Program-made: the position numbers and the translations under genes
In this document: one piece after another, positions 26,362 through 35,689 of the stretch
Layout: the number at the start of each line of letters is the position of its first letter
Position numbering within the stretch: the stretch's first letter is position 1
From: SKHV01 sp963678565
Lineage (GTDB): Bacteria; Bacteroidota; Bacteroidia; Bacteroidales; Prolixibacteraceae
Length of the DNA stretch: 64,000 bases
Direction of reading: 5' to 3'
NCBI GenBank assembly: GCA_963678565.1
Contig: OY782875.1
Coordinates: 124,001-188,000, forward strand
The notes under the pieces: model-generated
The model's input: only the letters and a program-made list of their open reading frames with translations
The model's database searches: none
Told to the model about the DNA's origin: nothing

Positions 26362-26931
26362 TTATTTCTTAACTCTCTCAGAATAAGAGTTATCGCGAGT
26401 ATCCACTTTAATTACATCACCAGTGTTGATGAAAATTGGAACCATTACTTCGTATCCGGTTTCTAAAGTTGCCGGTTTCATTGCAGTAGAAGTAGCAGTA
26501 TTGCCTTTTTCACCAGGTTCTGTATAGCTCACTTCCATTTCAACAAATGGTGGCATTTCAACAGTTAATGGCGATTCAGTTTCGGCATGAAAGTTTATTT
26601 CAATTATCTGACCTTCTTTCAATAATCCCGGAGTATCCAACAATTCTTCCTGAATAGAAATTTGTTCGAATGTTTCAGTATGCATAAAGTTATATCCCAT
26701 ATCATCTTTATAAAGATATTGATATGGACGACGCTCAATACGAACTGTTTCAACTTTTACACCGGAGTTAAAAGTATTTTCAATTACTTTTCCAGTTTTG
26801 ACATTCTTTAATTTTGTACGAACAAAAGCAGCTCCCTTACCAGGTTTCACGTGCTGAAATTGTACAATTGTAAACAACTGACCATTGTATTCTATACACA
26901 GTCCGTTTTTAAAATCTGCTGTAGATGCCAT
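26362..26931 (-). CDS. efp: Translation elongation factor P
   Basis: 189 residues, full length. Three beta-barrel domains mimic tRNA shape; the protein relieves ribosome stalling at proline runs. The tip loop HVKPGKGAAFVRTK carries the modifiable Lys in PGKGA. The C-terminal GYEVMVPIFINTGDVIKVDT is the OB-fold signature. No modification-enzyme gene (epmA, epmB or earP) is in the window. A minus-strand TATTTTTG box (26966-26973) lies 35 bases upstream. Confidence 0.95.
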   Translation of the reverse strand: MASTADFKNGLCIEYNGQLFTIVQFQHVKPGKGAAFVRTKLKNVKTGKVIENTFNSGVKVETVRIERRPYQYLYKDDMGYNFMHTETFEQISIQEELLDTPGLLKEGQIIEINFHAETESPLTVEMPPFVEMEVSYTEPGEKGNTATSTAMKPATLETGYEVMVPIFINTGDVIKVDTRDNSYSERVKK

Positions 26932-26965
26932 GAAATTTTATCTGTTTTAAATTTTTTTAGCGCTA

Positions 26966-26973
26966 CAAAAATA
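26966..26973 (-). promoter_or_regulatory. Candidate -7 box of efp
   Basis: Minus strand TATTTTTG, about 35 bases before the ATG. No matching -33 TTG at 17-20 bases. Confidence 0.4.
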
Positions 26974-27041
26974 AGAAAACAAATTTAAATAGAGCGATTA
27001 AAAATAAGATACACGTTTATCTTGAATATTTACTTGCAATT

Positions 27042-27425
27042 TTAATGTGCTTGTACCCACTTAAATATGTATGGATAAAATACAAGAATGCCAACAATAG
27101 CTGCTCCAATTGCAATAAAAAGTACTGCTCCTGCCGACAAATCTTTCACTTTTTTAATCTCCGGGTGTTTTTCTTTTGTTACATGGTTGGACAGGGTTTC
27201 TATTGCCGAATTAAGAGCTTCTGCTGATAATACTCCCGCAATGCATAGCAATACAATAATCCAATCAATTTTTTCTAGTTTAAAAAACAAGGCAAAAGCA
27301 AGCACTAGGGCAGCCATAATTAAATGAATCTTTGCATTTCCTTTCATCCTAAAAAAGGTAACTATTCCTTGCCAGGCATATTTAAAGCTCATTAAACACT
27401 TCTTCAACCAATTTTCATCCGTCAT
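27042..27425 (-). CDS. dgkA: Diacylglycerol kinase family (undecaprenol kinase type)
   Basis: 127 residues with three transmembrane helices. Signature EALNSAIETLSNHV and IKKVKDLSAGAVLF carry the catalytic Glu, Asn, Asp and Lys of the small integral-membrane DagK family. Members phosphorylate diacylglycerol or undecaprenol in the inner membrane; Gram-negative homologues outside Proteobacteria often act on undecaprenol. The start is one base from the stop of corA, suggesting one transcript with the ion transporters upstream. Confidence 0.9.
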   Translation of the reverse strand: MTDENWLKKCLMSFKYAWQGIVTFFRMKGNAKIHLIMAALVLAFALFFKLEKIDWIIVLLCIAGVLSAEALNSAIETLSNHVTKEKHPEIKKVKDLSAGAVLFIAIGAAIVGILVFYPYIFKWVQAH

Positions 27426-27426
27426 G

Positions 27427-28491
27427 TTATAACCATTTTTTTCTTCTAAAATAGAAAAGCATTAACACTGCAACCACGATCATTACTCCCCACATAATAA
27501 AATAGCTTGCTTTAAATTTCAATTCAGGAATGAATTCAAAATTGGTTCCGTACACTCCCGCAATAAATGTTAGAGGAATAAATATTGAAGCAAAAATTGT
27601 TAGCACCTTCATTACATCATTACTTCGGTTGCTCAAGTTGGTATTGAACATATTTAAATGATCACTCACCATGGTGCTGTACAAATCAATGGTTTCCATG
27701 GTATGTGTTATTATATCATCCAAATCGTGCAGATAAGGCTTTGTTGAGCCATTGAAAACATCGGAATCGAGGTTCTTTAAGTACTTTGAGATTTCGGTAA
27801 CCGGGCGCACTGCTTTTCGTAGGTAACTTATTTCGGTTTTGTTTCTGTAAATTTGATTTAACAAACTATTATCGGTGTTGGATAGAATAATTTCTTCTGT
27901 GGTTTCAATCAATTCTGCCAACTGACCGGCATTCATCATATAATGATCCGCAATTGTATCTAAAATTCGATACAACATGTAATCCGACTTTCGTTCTCTA
28001 ATTTTACCAATATCGTTGCGTAAACGCACTCTTATCGGATCGAAAAAATTACCAACTTGCTCCTGAAATGTGACAATGTAATTTTTACCAAGCAGAATTG
28101 AAATTTGCTCTGCATGAATTTTTTCTTCACTTCTGTTAAAAGTAATTTGCTTTACAAACACAGCAAGGTAATGCTCATCCTCTACAATTTTGGGACGTTG
28201 ATCGGTGTTGGCAATATCTTCTAAAACTAGGGTTGAAATTCCGAACTTCGTTCCAATTTTCGAGATGATCCCTGCATCGTGTACACCATCGATATTTAAC
28301 CAATTTACTTTATTCTCATCAAAATTAGAAAGCAGTTCTTCTACGGTTTCGCACTCATAATCGTTAAAACTATTTTTATCAAATGTGATTCCACGCAATC
28401 TCGTTTGTTCCATTCGTTGCTTTCCTATAAAAACGATTGAACCAGGTGCTTCCCCTACAATTTTATTCCTATTTTTTATAAAACGTGCCAT
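27427..28491 (-). CDS. corA: CorA family Mg2+/Co2+ channel with variant selectivity motif
   Basis: 354 residues. A long cytoplasmic funnel domain (N-terminal 290 residues) is followed by two C-terminal helices, ending in the basic tail RRKKWL. Family landmarks are TIFASIFIPLTFIAGVYGTN and the next MWGVMIVVAVLML. The normally invariant selectivity motif GMN reads GTN. Pentameric CorA conducts Mg2+; replacements in this motif usually alter function, so selectivity is uncertain. It overlaps the upstream SLC12-type gene by one base (TAATG), implying translational coupling. Confidence 0.9.
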   Translation of the reverse strand: MARFIKNRNKIVGEAPGSIVFIGKQRMEQTRLRGITFDKNSFNDYECETVEELLSNFDENKVNWLNIDGVHDAGIISKIGTKFGISTLVLEDIANTDQRPKIVEDEHYLAVFVKQITFNRSEEKIHAEQISILLGKNYIVTFQEQVGNFFDPIRVRLRNDIGKIRERKSDYMLYRILDTIADHYMMNAGQLAELIETTEEIILSNTDNSLLNQIYRNKTEISYLRKAVRPVTEISKYLKNLDSDVFNGSTKPYLHDLDDIITHTMETIDLYSTMVSDHLNMFNTNLSNRSNDVMKVLTIFASIFIPLTFIAGVYGTNFEFIPELKFKASYFIMWGVMIVVAVLMLFYFRRKKWL

Positions 28492-30701
28492 TAACTAATC
28501 TCCTTTTCACCGTGAGAATTTACAAATAATACACTACTAATATCGTCATATCCGGTAAATAGTTCTTGCTTTTGATGCTTAATTACATCTTCTCGTATTC
28601 CAATAATTGTTAATGCTGCATTTACAGAATGCCTATTTATCAACTTCTTACTCGAAACATCTTCGGGCTGAGTAATGATTTCAATGTTGTGTTCTGTAAT
28701 TGGCAAACGGCCGCTAATCACCATTTTTCGAAGTTGCGCTTTTACATTTTCTTCTTCTCCCGGATTACAAATTTCAAAAATCTTAATTGTTGATTTTTTC
28801 CAATCGGGATGACCCAATATAATGAAACTTAAAAGAATCATCAGGTTGGCATTATAGGTATCGCTTGATTTTATCCAAACATGTATTCCATTTTCAAATT
28901 CAATATGTTTTCCGGTTGACGCCAAAATACATACATCGAAATTTCCTGATCGAACCAAAGAAAAATTATCAATTATATTACTAAGATTTTGATTGGTATG
29001 CTTATCGTAATCAAAAATAATCATGTTATTCTCCATTCCTGCTATTCCTGGAATTTGAATTGCTTGTGCAATCGCTGAAGTATACGATGGCGAAATAATG
29101 GTATCAACATAAACCTGATTTTCGTTATGTTTAAAGCGATCTAAAATTCGCAACATTTCTTCTTCCGATTGCTCATGAGTTGCCTTTGAATAATAACCTC
29201 CAATCATATGCAAATAGGTTCCAAAGCCATATTTGTAAGAAATCCAGTTTAATAACTTAAAAACCTCACTTCGCTCAAAAGTAGAAGCCGAAATACAAAT
29301 GGCACTCGGGCGCCACTCTTCAACTTTCGATTTACTTTGAGTGCGTTGCAGGTATACTTGAATATTTCGGTTGAGCTGAAAAATAGCATTTGCAAAAATC
29401 GACTGCAAACCGCCCCTGTCTTTGTTGATATTACTAATGTATAAATACAACACAATCATTAAACCCAGCGCAATTAAAGCATACAAAGAATTAATTTTAA
29501 ACATCACCCAAACCGAAACAATGAATCCCAAAAGCGACAAGTACCATTTCGATCGGAACGAGGGACGATAAGATGGAGATGCTCCAAAGTGATTCAGAAA
29601 AGAAATCAGACATATAGCACCATAAGTTACCATAAAGAACATTGAAATTACCGATGCTACAGCATTAACATCGCCTAAAGCAACAAACACAAAAGCAATG
29701 ATAATCGTAATGATCGAAGCATTTTTCGGTTCTCCATTTTTATCGGTTGCAAGCCAGTTATTCATTTTTTTTGAAGGAAATGATCTATCAACAGCTAATG
29801 CTTGAATCGTACGCGGAGCAACCATTATAGAACCTAGCGCCGATGAAAAAGTTGAAGCTGCCAATCCTAATGGAATAATAACTATCCCGCCGATGGCAAT
29901 TTTCGACATCACCAATTGATCGTTGATCATATCTTCGGGTGACACCGAAATAAAAAGTTTATAAACAACTAAAAAGTAGATGATCATCCCTGAAAAAGTT
30001 GCAATGGTAGTTCCCAAAGGAATTGATTTAGATGGATCTTTCAAATCGCCCGACAAGCCAACTCCAGCAGTCATTCCGGTAAATGCCGGGAATATAACGG
30101 CAAATACAATGAAGAAATTCTCTCGATTTCGAAATTCAGTTTGTGCAAAAGTCAACTCATTAATTGTAGCATGTTCGGTTGTTCCAAGAAAAAACAATAG
30201 TAATGAAACAAATAATATTCCAACAATCCAATACAATGCCTTTATACCAATATTCGCCCCTTTCTTCAATATTAAAAACGACAATCCCGCCATTACAGGT
30301 AAACTAATTGCCTGCCGGGGCAGAGTTAAATCATAGTGATTTAGTAAATAACGAAATAAAAACTGAAACGATTCAGTAAAAGCAATTACATAAAAAGCCA
30401 CACTAATTGCCTGCGACAAGAAAAGGGAAAAACCAATGGTTGCTCCAATATTCAGTCCAAACGAACGTGATATAATAAAGTACTCACCGCCACCTAAAAC
30501 ACGCTTATTGGTAGACAATTCAGAAATTGCAAAGGCGGTGGGAATAGTCACCAAATGACCTAAAAGAATAATGATGATCACTCCCCAAAATCCAATACTT
30601 CCAACAGCATAACCAAACCGTAAGAAAAGTATTGCCCCAAGAATGGTTGAAATAGCTGTAAAGAACACTGGGGCTGTTCCAAATTTTTTTGCGTTACTCA
30701 T
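28491..30701 (-). CDS. SLC12-type cation-chloride cotransporter (APC superfamily)
   Basis: 736 residues. Twelve predicted helices in the first 440 residues are followed by a large cytoplasmic domain, as in eukaryotic Na-K-Cl and K-Cl cotransporters. Seen: FGTAPVFFTAISTILGAILF (first unwound helix, substrate site), GGGEYFIISRSFG, and FPAFTGMTAGVGLSGDLKDP, a hallmark of NKCC/KCC proteins. The C-terminal part (about 450-736) resembles the regulatory domain. It probably moves chloride with Na+ or K+ across the inner membrane; exact ions cannot be told. First gene of an apparent operon with corA and dgkA. Confidence 0.85.
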   Translation of the reverse strand: MSNAKKFGTAPVFFTAISTILGAILFLRFGYAVGSIGFWGVIIIILLGHLVTIPTAFAISELSTNKRVLGGGEYFIISRSFGLNIGATIGFSLFLSQAISVAFYVIAFTESFQFLFRYLLNHYDLTLPRQAISLPVMAGLSFLILKKGANIGIKALYWIVGILFVSLLLFFLGTTEHATINELTFAQTEFRNRENFFIVFAVIFPAFTGMTAGVGLSGDLKDPSKSIPLGTTIATFSGMIIYFLVVYKLFISVSPEDMINDQLVMSKIAIGGIVIIPLGLAASTFSSALGSIMVAPRTIQALAVDRSFPSKKMNNWLATDKNGEPKNASIITIIIAFVFVALGDVNAVASVISMFFMVTYGAICLISFLNHFGASPSYRPSFRSKWYLSLLGFIVSVWVMFKINSLYALIALGLMIVLYLYISNINKDRGGLQSIFANAIFQLNRNIQVYLQRTQSKSKVEEWRPSAICISASTFERSEVFKLLNWISYKYGFGTYLHMIGGYYSKATHEQSEEEMLRILDRFKHNENQVYVDTIISPSYTSAIAQAIQIPGIAGMENNMIIFDYDKHTNQNLSNIIDNFSLVRSGNFDVCILASTGKHIEFENGIHVWIKSSDTYNANLMILLSFIILGHPDWKKSTIKIFEICNPGEEENVKAQLRKMVISGRLPITEHNIEIITQPEDVSSKKLINRHSVNAALTIIGIREDVIKHQKQELFTGYDDISSVLFVNSHGEKEIS

Positions 30702-30832
30702 ATTGTCAAATCAAATAGTTTTTAGGTACTTAAGTTAAATAATTTAGACCAATTGTCAATATTTTTTATTGAGTTGAGAACAGTGAGTCTGAATGTTTGT
30801 TCAGCACGACCAACGAATTAGAATTAATGGCA

Positions 30833-30872
30833 CAAAAAAATGCCGGAAATCTCATTAAAGAAGTCCGGCATT
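30833..30872 (-). terminator. Terminator of the GH28 gene
   Basis: AATGCCGGA (30839-30847) pairs with TCCGGCATT (30864-30872), with a run of A on the plus strand (T on the minus strand) at 30834-30840. Confidence 0.85.
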
Positions 30873-30891
30873 ACTATATCTACCAATCTAT

Positions 30892-32301
30892 TTAATAATT
30901 CACTACTTCACCATTAATCGAGACATTATTAAAATTAATTCCTTTTGCATATTCGACTACATTTTCTTTTTCAACGCCTTCGAAAACACAATTGGTATAA
31001 TTAATATTGTTTACTAAATCTTGCCCTTCGATACCGTTAATCAACAAAGCGTATTTTGCTTTCTTACAAGATATATTATTTAAATACACGTTTTGAACTT
31101 TTGGATAAAGTTCATCGGTACCTTCTTTTTTGATATCGTAATTTAAATTAATCCTTAAGATTGATTCGCGTACTTCTCCAACAGTTACATTACGTACATA
31201 TATACCATCAATTAATCCCGAACGATTTGAATTGGTTTTGATGCGAATTGCGCGGTCGAGCTCGGGGCTATCCATTTCACAATTTTCAACAAAAATGTTC
31301 TTTGCACCTCCTGATATTTCACTTCCTATTACAACTCCACCATGTCCGTTTTTCATTTTACAATTACGAACAATGACATTTTCGGTTGGCATATTTTTAA
31401 CAATTCCATCGGTATTTCTACCTGATTTTAGTGCAATACAATCGTCCCCTGTATCGAAGAAGCAATCCTCGATTAAAACATTTTTACAGGATTCCGGATC
31501 GCATCCATCGTTATTGGTTCCCAAGCTATGAACTTCAACTCCACGAACAATCAAATTCTCACAAAATAGTGGATGCAAAATCCAAAATGGAGAATCTCTA
31601 ATGGTAATATCCTGGATTAATACGTTTTTACACTCAATGAAGTTTACAAATTGTGGTCGCAAGTAAAATCCGTTTCCGAAAATTCGTTCTTCAACAGGAA
31701 CTTGTTTTTTATTTAAAGTATCAAGCATTGGTCGAGCATGCAGCATTAACTGACTAGGCTCTCCTTCTTTCCACCCATATTCCTTTTTTCCTTTCCATTT
31801 CCACCAGTTTTCGGTGCTGGCATTTCCATGGATTGTTCCTTTTCCGGTTAAAGCAATATTATCAACCTGATAAGCATAAATTAAAGGGGAATAATTATAG
31901 CAATCGATTCCTTCCCAACGTGTATAAACCAAAGGAATATAATCGTTAGGATCAACAGAAAAGTTAAGAATTGCATTTTCTTCTAAGTGCAAGCGAACAT
32001 TCGATTTAAAATGAATTGCTCCGGTATAGAAATCTCCTTTGGGAACTAATACTGTTCCACCGCCAGCTTCGCTACAAGCTTTAATTGCATCGTTGATTGC
32101 TTTGCTATTTAGAGTTTTTCCATCAGCAACCGCCCCATAATCAAGTATGTTAAACTGTTGACCGGGAAAAACTGGCTCCTTAATTTGAGCTAATATCTCG
32201 GGAACTTTATCCCATGCGCTATTATACGATGTTTCAGATTGATTTTTACAACCTACCAAGGTTATGAATGCAAGCGTAAGAATGAAGAATGATCTAAACA
32301 T
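30892..32301 (-). CDS. Glycoside hydrolase family 28 (polygalacturonase-like) lipoprotein
   Basis: 469 residues. Signal peptide with lipobox TLVGC (Cys 18), so surface- or periplasm-anchored. The right-handed parallel beta-helix carries the GH28 catalytic set: NTDGC-type motif as NNDGCDPES, DTGDDCIALKSGRN, GHGGVVIGSEISGG and RIKTN. An N-terminal pectate-lyase-like repeat start (NILDYGAVADGKTLNSKAI) is typical of Bacteroidota enzymes. It cleaves galacturonan or rhamnogalacturonan linkages. No susC/susD, sulfatase or other polysaccharide-utilisation gene is nearby, so it is an orphan. Confidence 0.9.
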   Translation of the reverse strand: MFRSFFILTLAFITLVGCKNQSETSYNSAWDKVPEILAQIKEPVFPGQQFNILDYGAVADGKTLNSKAINDAIKACSEAGGGTVLVPKGDFYTGAIHFKSNVRLHLEENAILNFSVDPNDYIPLVYTRWEGIDCYNYSPLIYAYQVDNIALTGKGTIHGNASTENWWKWKGKKEYGWKEGEPSQLMLHARPMLDTLNKKQVPVEERIFGNGFYLRPQFVNFIECKNVLIQDITIRDSPFWILHPLFCENLIVRGVEVHSLGTNNDGCDPESCKNVLIEDCFFDTGDDCIALKSGRNTDGIVKNMPTENVIVRNCKMKNGHGGVVIGSEISGGAKNIFVENCEMDSPELDRAIRIKTNSNRSGLIDGIYVRNVTVGEVRESILRINLNYDIKKEGTDELYPKVQNVYLNNISCKKAKYALLINGIEGQDLVNNINYTNCVFEGVEKENVVEYAKGINFNNVSINGEVVNY

Positions 32302-32342
32302 TTTTTCTGTTTTAACTTTGAATACGAATTTTTCAATAATAA

Positions 32343-32350
32343 CAAATGTA
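32343..32350 (-). promoter_or_regulatory. -7 box of the GH28 gene
   Basis: Minus strand TACATTTG, about 42 bases before the ATG. No -33 TTG at standard spacing, so an activator may be needed. Confidence 0.45.
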
Positions 32351-32541
32351 TATCAATAGTTTTGATCTTTTGTAGTGTGAATTATTAGAACGTGGGGGAT
32401 AATTTGTCAAAATTACAATATTGGATTGTGAAAATGGGCTTTTCTTTTATGAACAGGTTTAACAGATTAAAATAAACTTAGAAAATTATTAATTCAACAA
32501 ACTACATGAGATTTCTCTCACATTTTTATTGAGATAGCATT

Positions 32542-32549
32542 TACATTTG
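32542..32549 (+). promoter_or_regulatory. -7 box of the Bcr/CflA gene
   Basis: TACATTTG, 19 bases before the ATG 32569. The -33 region is weak. The 267-base divergent region otherwise shows no feature. Confidence 0.45.
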
Positions 32550-32568
32550 CACCCTCAATAAATTTAAC

Positions 32569-33780
32569 ATGACCAATAAATATTATATTAGAAAAGACAG
32601 TCAATTTTTCTTATTACAGATTGCTATTTTATTAGCTCTGTTAACCTCACTTTCGCCTTTTGCAACCGATACCTACATGCCTGCGCTTCCAGTTATGGCC
32701 GAGTATTTTCAAAAGCCCCTTAATTTATTACAAATTTCGCTAACCGTGTATTTTGCAGGTGTGGCAGTAGGACAACTATTTGGAGGCCCATTTTCGGATT
32801 CATACGGAAGAAAAAAAGTTGCTATTTTCGGACTACTTCTATTTTCGGGTTCAAGCATTTTGGCAACATTTGTTACTAATATTTATTTCCTTTGGGCACT
32901 TCGGTTTTTGCAAGCTATTGGTGGAGGCTGTGCTTCGGTTGTAAATATGGCTTTTGTTCGCGATTGGTTCGAAGGTAAAGAAGTAGCACGCATTTCGTCA
33001 TTAATGGGGATGATTATGATGTTTGCTCCATTAGTTGCTCCAGTAATTGGTTCGTTTTTATTGATTCATTTTGGTTGGCAATCGATCTTTCTTTTCATGT
33101 TTGTTGTTTCGATTGTTACCCTATTTCTATTTTTAATTTTTGTACCAGAATCAAGAGATCCAAAACTCATTACCAATCGTATTACACTTTCTCAAATTAC
33201 AAAATCATACCACACAATATTCACCTCCGGAAAAACACTATTTCTAGTTCTTACCAATAGTTTTTCAATTGCAGGAATGTTTGCATTTTTAACTGCCGCC
33301 TCGTTTATTTATATCGATTTCTTTAATATTGAGGTTAGCAAATTTCCGTTATTTTTTGGAGCTAATATTGTTTTAAATATTTCATTTAACCTACTGAATT
33401 TTAGGTTGGTTAAAAAATTCAATCCGGTGAAACTTTTACAAGTTGGATTGATCATCCAGTCTATTTCAGGCATTTTTCTACTTGTCGGAACTTTGCAAAA
33501 CGAGCCAAATCTTTGGTGGGTATTTATATCTATTGCTGTAAATATTGGTAGTTTAGGTTTAACATTTGCCAATTCGATTGCTCTAATCATCAACCGTTTT
33601 CCTAAAATTTCAGGATCGGCCAATGCGGTAATTGGAGTGCTAAGATTTGCATTGAGCGCAATAATTGGATCGGCCATTGCCTATTTTCATAACGGCACAT
33701 TAGTTCCTACCGGGATTTTCATGTTTGGTTGTGCTGCCATTGCGTTGATCCTTTTCCACTTGTCTAATGCAAAACACTAA
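32569..33780 (+). CDS. Bcr/CflA family multidrug efflux MFS transporter
   Basis: 403 residues, 12 helices. The DHA1-type proton antiporter signature is clear: SPFATDTYMPALPVMAEYF in helix 1 (the Asp/Tyr of Bcr/CflA), GQLFGGPFSDSYGRKKV (motif A) and FLQAIGGGCASVVNMAFVRD. The family exports bicyclomycin, chloramphenicol, sulfonamides or metabolites; the actual substrate is unknown. The 3' end overlaps the first 14 bases of a decayed alkylation-repair gene. Confidence 0.9.
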   Translation: MTNKYYIRKDSQFFLLQIAILLALLTSLSPFATDTYMPALPVMAEYFQKPLNLLQISLTVYFAGVAVGQLFGGPFSDSYGRKKVAIFGLLLFSGSSILATFVTNIYFLWALRFLQAIGGGCASVVNMAFVRDWFEGKEVARISSLMGMIMMFAPLVAPVIGSFLLIHFGWQSIFLFMFVVSIVTLFLFLIFVPESRDPKLITNRITLSQITKSYHTIFTSGKTLFLVLTNSFSIAGMFAFLTAASFIYIDFFNIEVSKFPLFFGANIVLNISFNLLNFRLVKKFNPVKLLQVGLIIQSISGIFLLVGTLQNEPNLWWVFISIAVNIGSLGLTFANSIALIINRFPKISGSANAVIGVLRFALSAIIGSAIAYFHNGTLVPTGIFMFGCAAIALILFHLSNAKH

Positions 33781-34486
33781 AAACACCTCAATATCAGATA
33801 GTTATAAGAGCATGGAAATTGATGAAGTACTAAGCTATTTAGAATCGAGGGGTTCAGAACAAACCAGGAAGGTTTTACGACGACATGGTGCACGAGATCC
33901 CTTTTATGGGATGAAAGTTGCAGATTTAAAAGTACTTCAAAAGAAAATAAAGTAGATCATGAATTGTCCATCAAATTATATGCTACTGTCAATTCTGATT
34001 CAATGTATTTAGCTGCATTGATTACCGACCATTCAAAATTTTCGAAAGAAGATGTTCAAAATTGGGTTGAAAAGGCCTATTCGTGTATAGATTAGCGATT
34101 ATGCTACAGCAAAGAGCAGGTTTGGCATAGAATTGTCGGAAGAATGGATTCATACAGAAGACGAATTTGCTCAATCAGCTGGATGGTCAACACTTGGCTA
34201 TTTGGTTAGTTCAACACCGAACAAAGATTTGAATATTTCAGATTCTAAAAAGAAGCTAGATTTCATTGAAAAAACCTGCATTCATCAAAAAACAGAGTTC
34301 GTTATGCTATGAATAATTTTGTATTGTCGTGTGGCACTTATATTCAAGAATTAACTGAAAGATGCAGATCAATTAGTAAAAGTAAACATGGGCGAAACGT
34401 CGTGTAAAGTGCCAAATATTAGTGAGTATATTGAAAAAGCAGCATCAAAAAACAAAATTGGGATCAAACGAAAACTGAATTTATAG
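33767..34486 (+). pseudogene. Decayed DNA alkylation repair (AlkD/PF08713-type) gene
   Basis: The frame begins at ATG 33767 or 33812 and reads EVLSYLESRGSEQTRKVLRR, then RDPFYGMKVADLKVLQKKIK, and hits TAG at 33953. Homology continues at once (DHELSIKLYATVNSDSMYL, ALITDHSKFSKEDVQNWVEK). It shifts frame near 34090 (SAGWSTLGYLVSS) and again near 34290 (RVRYAMNNFVLSCGTYI), ending KVPNISEYIEKAASKNK, IGIKRKLNL, TAG. Thus at least one in-frame stop and several frameshifts disrupt a gene of about 235 codons. It is clearly non-functional, and recent enough that homology is readable throughout. Confidence 0.88.
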
Positions 34487-34495
34487 AAAAGAATA

Positions 34496-34515
34496 ACCCC
34501 GTAAAATTACGGGGT
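34496..34515 (-). terminator. Terminator of gcvT (weak tail)
   Basis: ACCCCGTAA (34496-34504) pairs with TTACGGGGT (34507-34515). The minus-strand tail TATTCTTTTC is only moderately T-rich. It sits about 31 bases past the gcvT stop. Confidence 0.6.
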
Positions 34516-34545
34516 CTGATCTTGGGTTAATAAAGTCTATCCTTT

Positions 34546-35628
34546 TTAGATAAACGGTGTTTTAATTATTTCTGCTTTTAACTTTCGTTTTCTAACAACA
34601 ATATAGATTTCATTTTTGAGTTTTGCTTCTTCAACAGCAATATATCCCATTCCAATTCCAACATTTAATACTGGAGAAATAGATCCTGAAGTAACTTCAC
34701 CAATTTTTTCTCCATTGGAATTTTCAATTTCGTACCCATGACGAGGAATTCCTTTATCGATCATCTTAAAAGCTCTTAAGCGTCGGCTTACCCCTTCTTG
34801 TTTTTGTTGTAACAAAAATGCTTTATCGATAAAGTCTTTATCGTCGGTGAATTTCGTTATCCAACCTAAACCGGCTTCAATTGGCGATGTGGTATCATCA
34901 ATATCGTTGCCATACAAACAAAAGCCCATTTCTAAACGCAAAGTATCGCGAGCCCCCAAACCAATTGGTGCAATATCATACGCTGCACCTGCTTCAAAGA
35001 TCGCTTTCCAAATTGGTTCAGCAATCGAATTATCGAAATACAACTCGAAACCGCCAGCTCCGGTATAACCAGTAGCTGAAATTATTACATTTTCGAATCC
35101 GGCAAATTTATCAACACAGAAAGTGTAGTATTTTATCTCCGATAAATTTACATCGGTAAGTTTTTGAAGTACTTCGGTGGCTTTTGGTCCTTGAATTGCC
35201 AATTGCGACATGTTGTCGGAAGCATTTTCCAGCTCAGCATTCATATCGTTTTGACTATTTAACCATTTCCAATCTTTCTCAATATTTGAAGCATTAACCA
35301 CCAATAAATATTTCTCAGGCTTATAGGAATAAACCAAAATATCGTCAACAATTCCTCCTTTTCCATTTGGAAGACATGAATATTGGGCTTTTCCTGGCAC
35401 TAATTTCGAAGCATCGTTGGAGGTAACTTTCTGAATAAATTGCAAGGCATTAGGCCCTTTTACCCAAATTTCACCCATGTGCGATACATCGAAAACGCCA
35501 ACTCCGTTTCGAACAATCAAGTGTTCGTTCTTAATACCAGTATACTCAATTGGCATTTCATACCCTGCAAAAGGTACTATTTTGGCTCCTAAATCTTTAT
35601 GAATATAATAAAAGGAAGTTCTCTTCAC
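34546..35628 (-). CDS. gcvT: Aminomethyltransferase (glycine cleavage system T protein)
   Basis: 360 residues from a GTG start (KRTSFYYIHKDLGAKIVPFA). It transfers the methylene group from lipoyl-aminomethyl H protein to tetrahydrofolate, releasing NH3. Seen: GVFDVSHMGEIWVKGP, NDASKLVPGKAQYSC, and AIQGPKATEVLQK; the folate-contact Asp is in the first segment. Family length is 360-370. gcvH and gcvP are not in the window, so the system is split on this chromosome. It has its own promoter. Confidence 0.94.
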   Translation of the reverse strand: MKRTSFYYIHKDLGAKIVPFAGYEMPIEYTGIKNEHLIVRNGVGVFDVSHMGEIWVKGPNALQFIQKVTSNDASKLVPGKAQYSCLPNGKGGIVDDILVYSYKPEKYLLVVNASNIEKDWKWLNSQNDMNAELENASDNMSQLAIQGPKATEVLQKLTDVNLSEIKYYTFCVDKFAGFENVIISATGYTGAGGFELYFDNSIAEPIWKAIFEAGAAYDIAPIGLGARDTLRLEMGFCLYGNDIDDTTSPIEAGLGWITKFTDDKDFIDKAFLLQQKQEGVSRRLRAFKMIDKGIPRHGYEIENSNGEKIGEVTSGSISPVLNVGIGMGYIAVEEAKLKNEIYIVVRKRKLKAEIIKTPFI

Positions 35629-35659
35629 AAAACCTGTTTTATACGTGTAGTGTTAAGGG

Positions 35660-35689
35660 CAAAATTAACTAAATCTCACTAATTCCAAA
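35660..35689 (-). promoter_or_regulatory. Promoter of gcvT
   Basis: Minus strand TTTG (35689-35686), 18 bases, then TAATTTTG (35667-35660). The GTG start lies about 25 bases downstream of the expected transcription start. No glycine riboswitch-like structure fits in this short leader. Confidence 0.65.
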
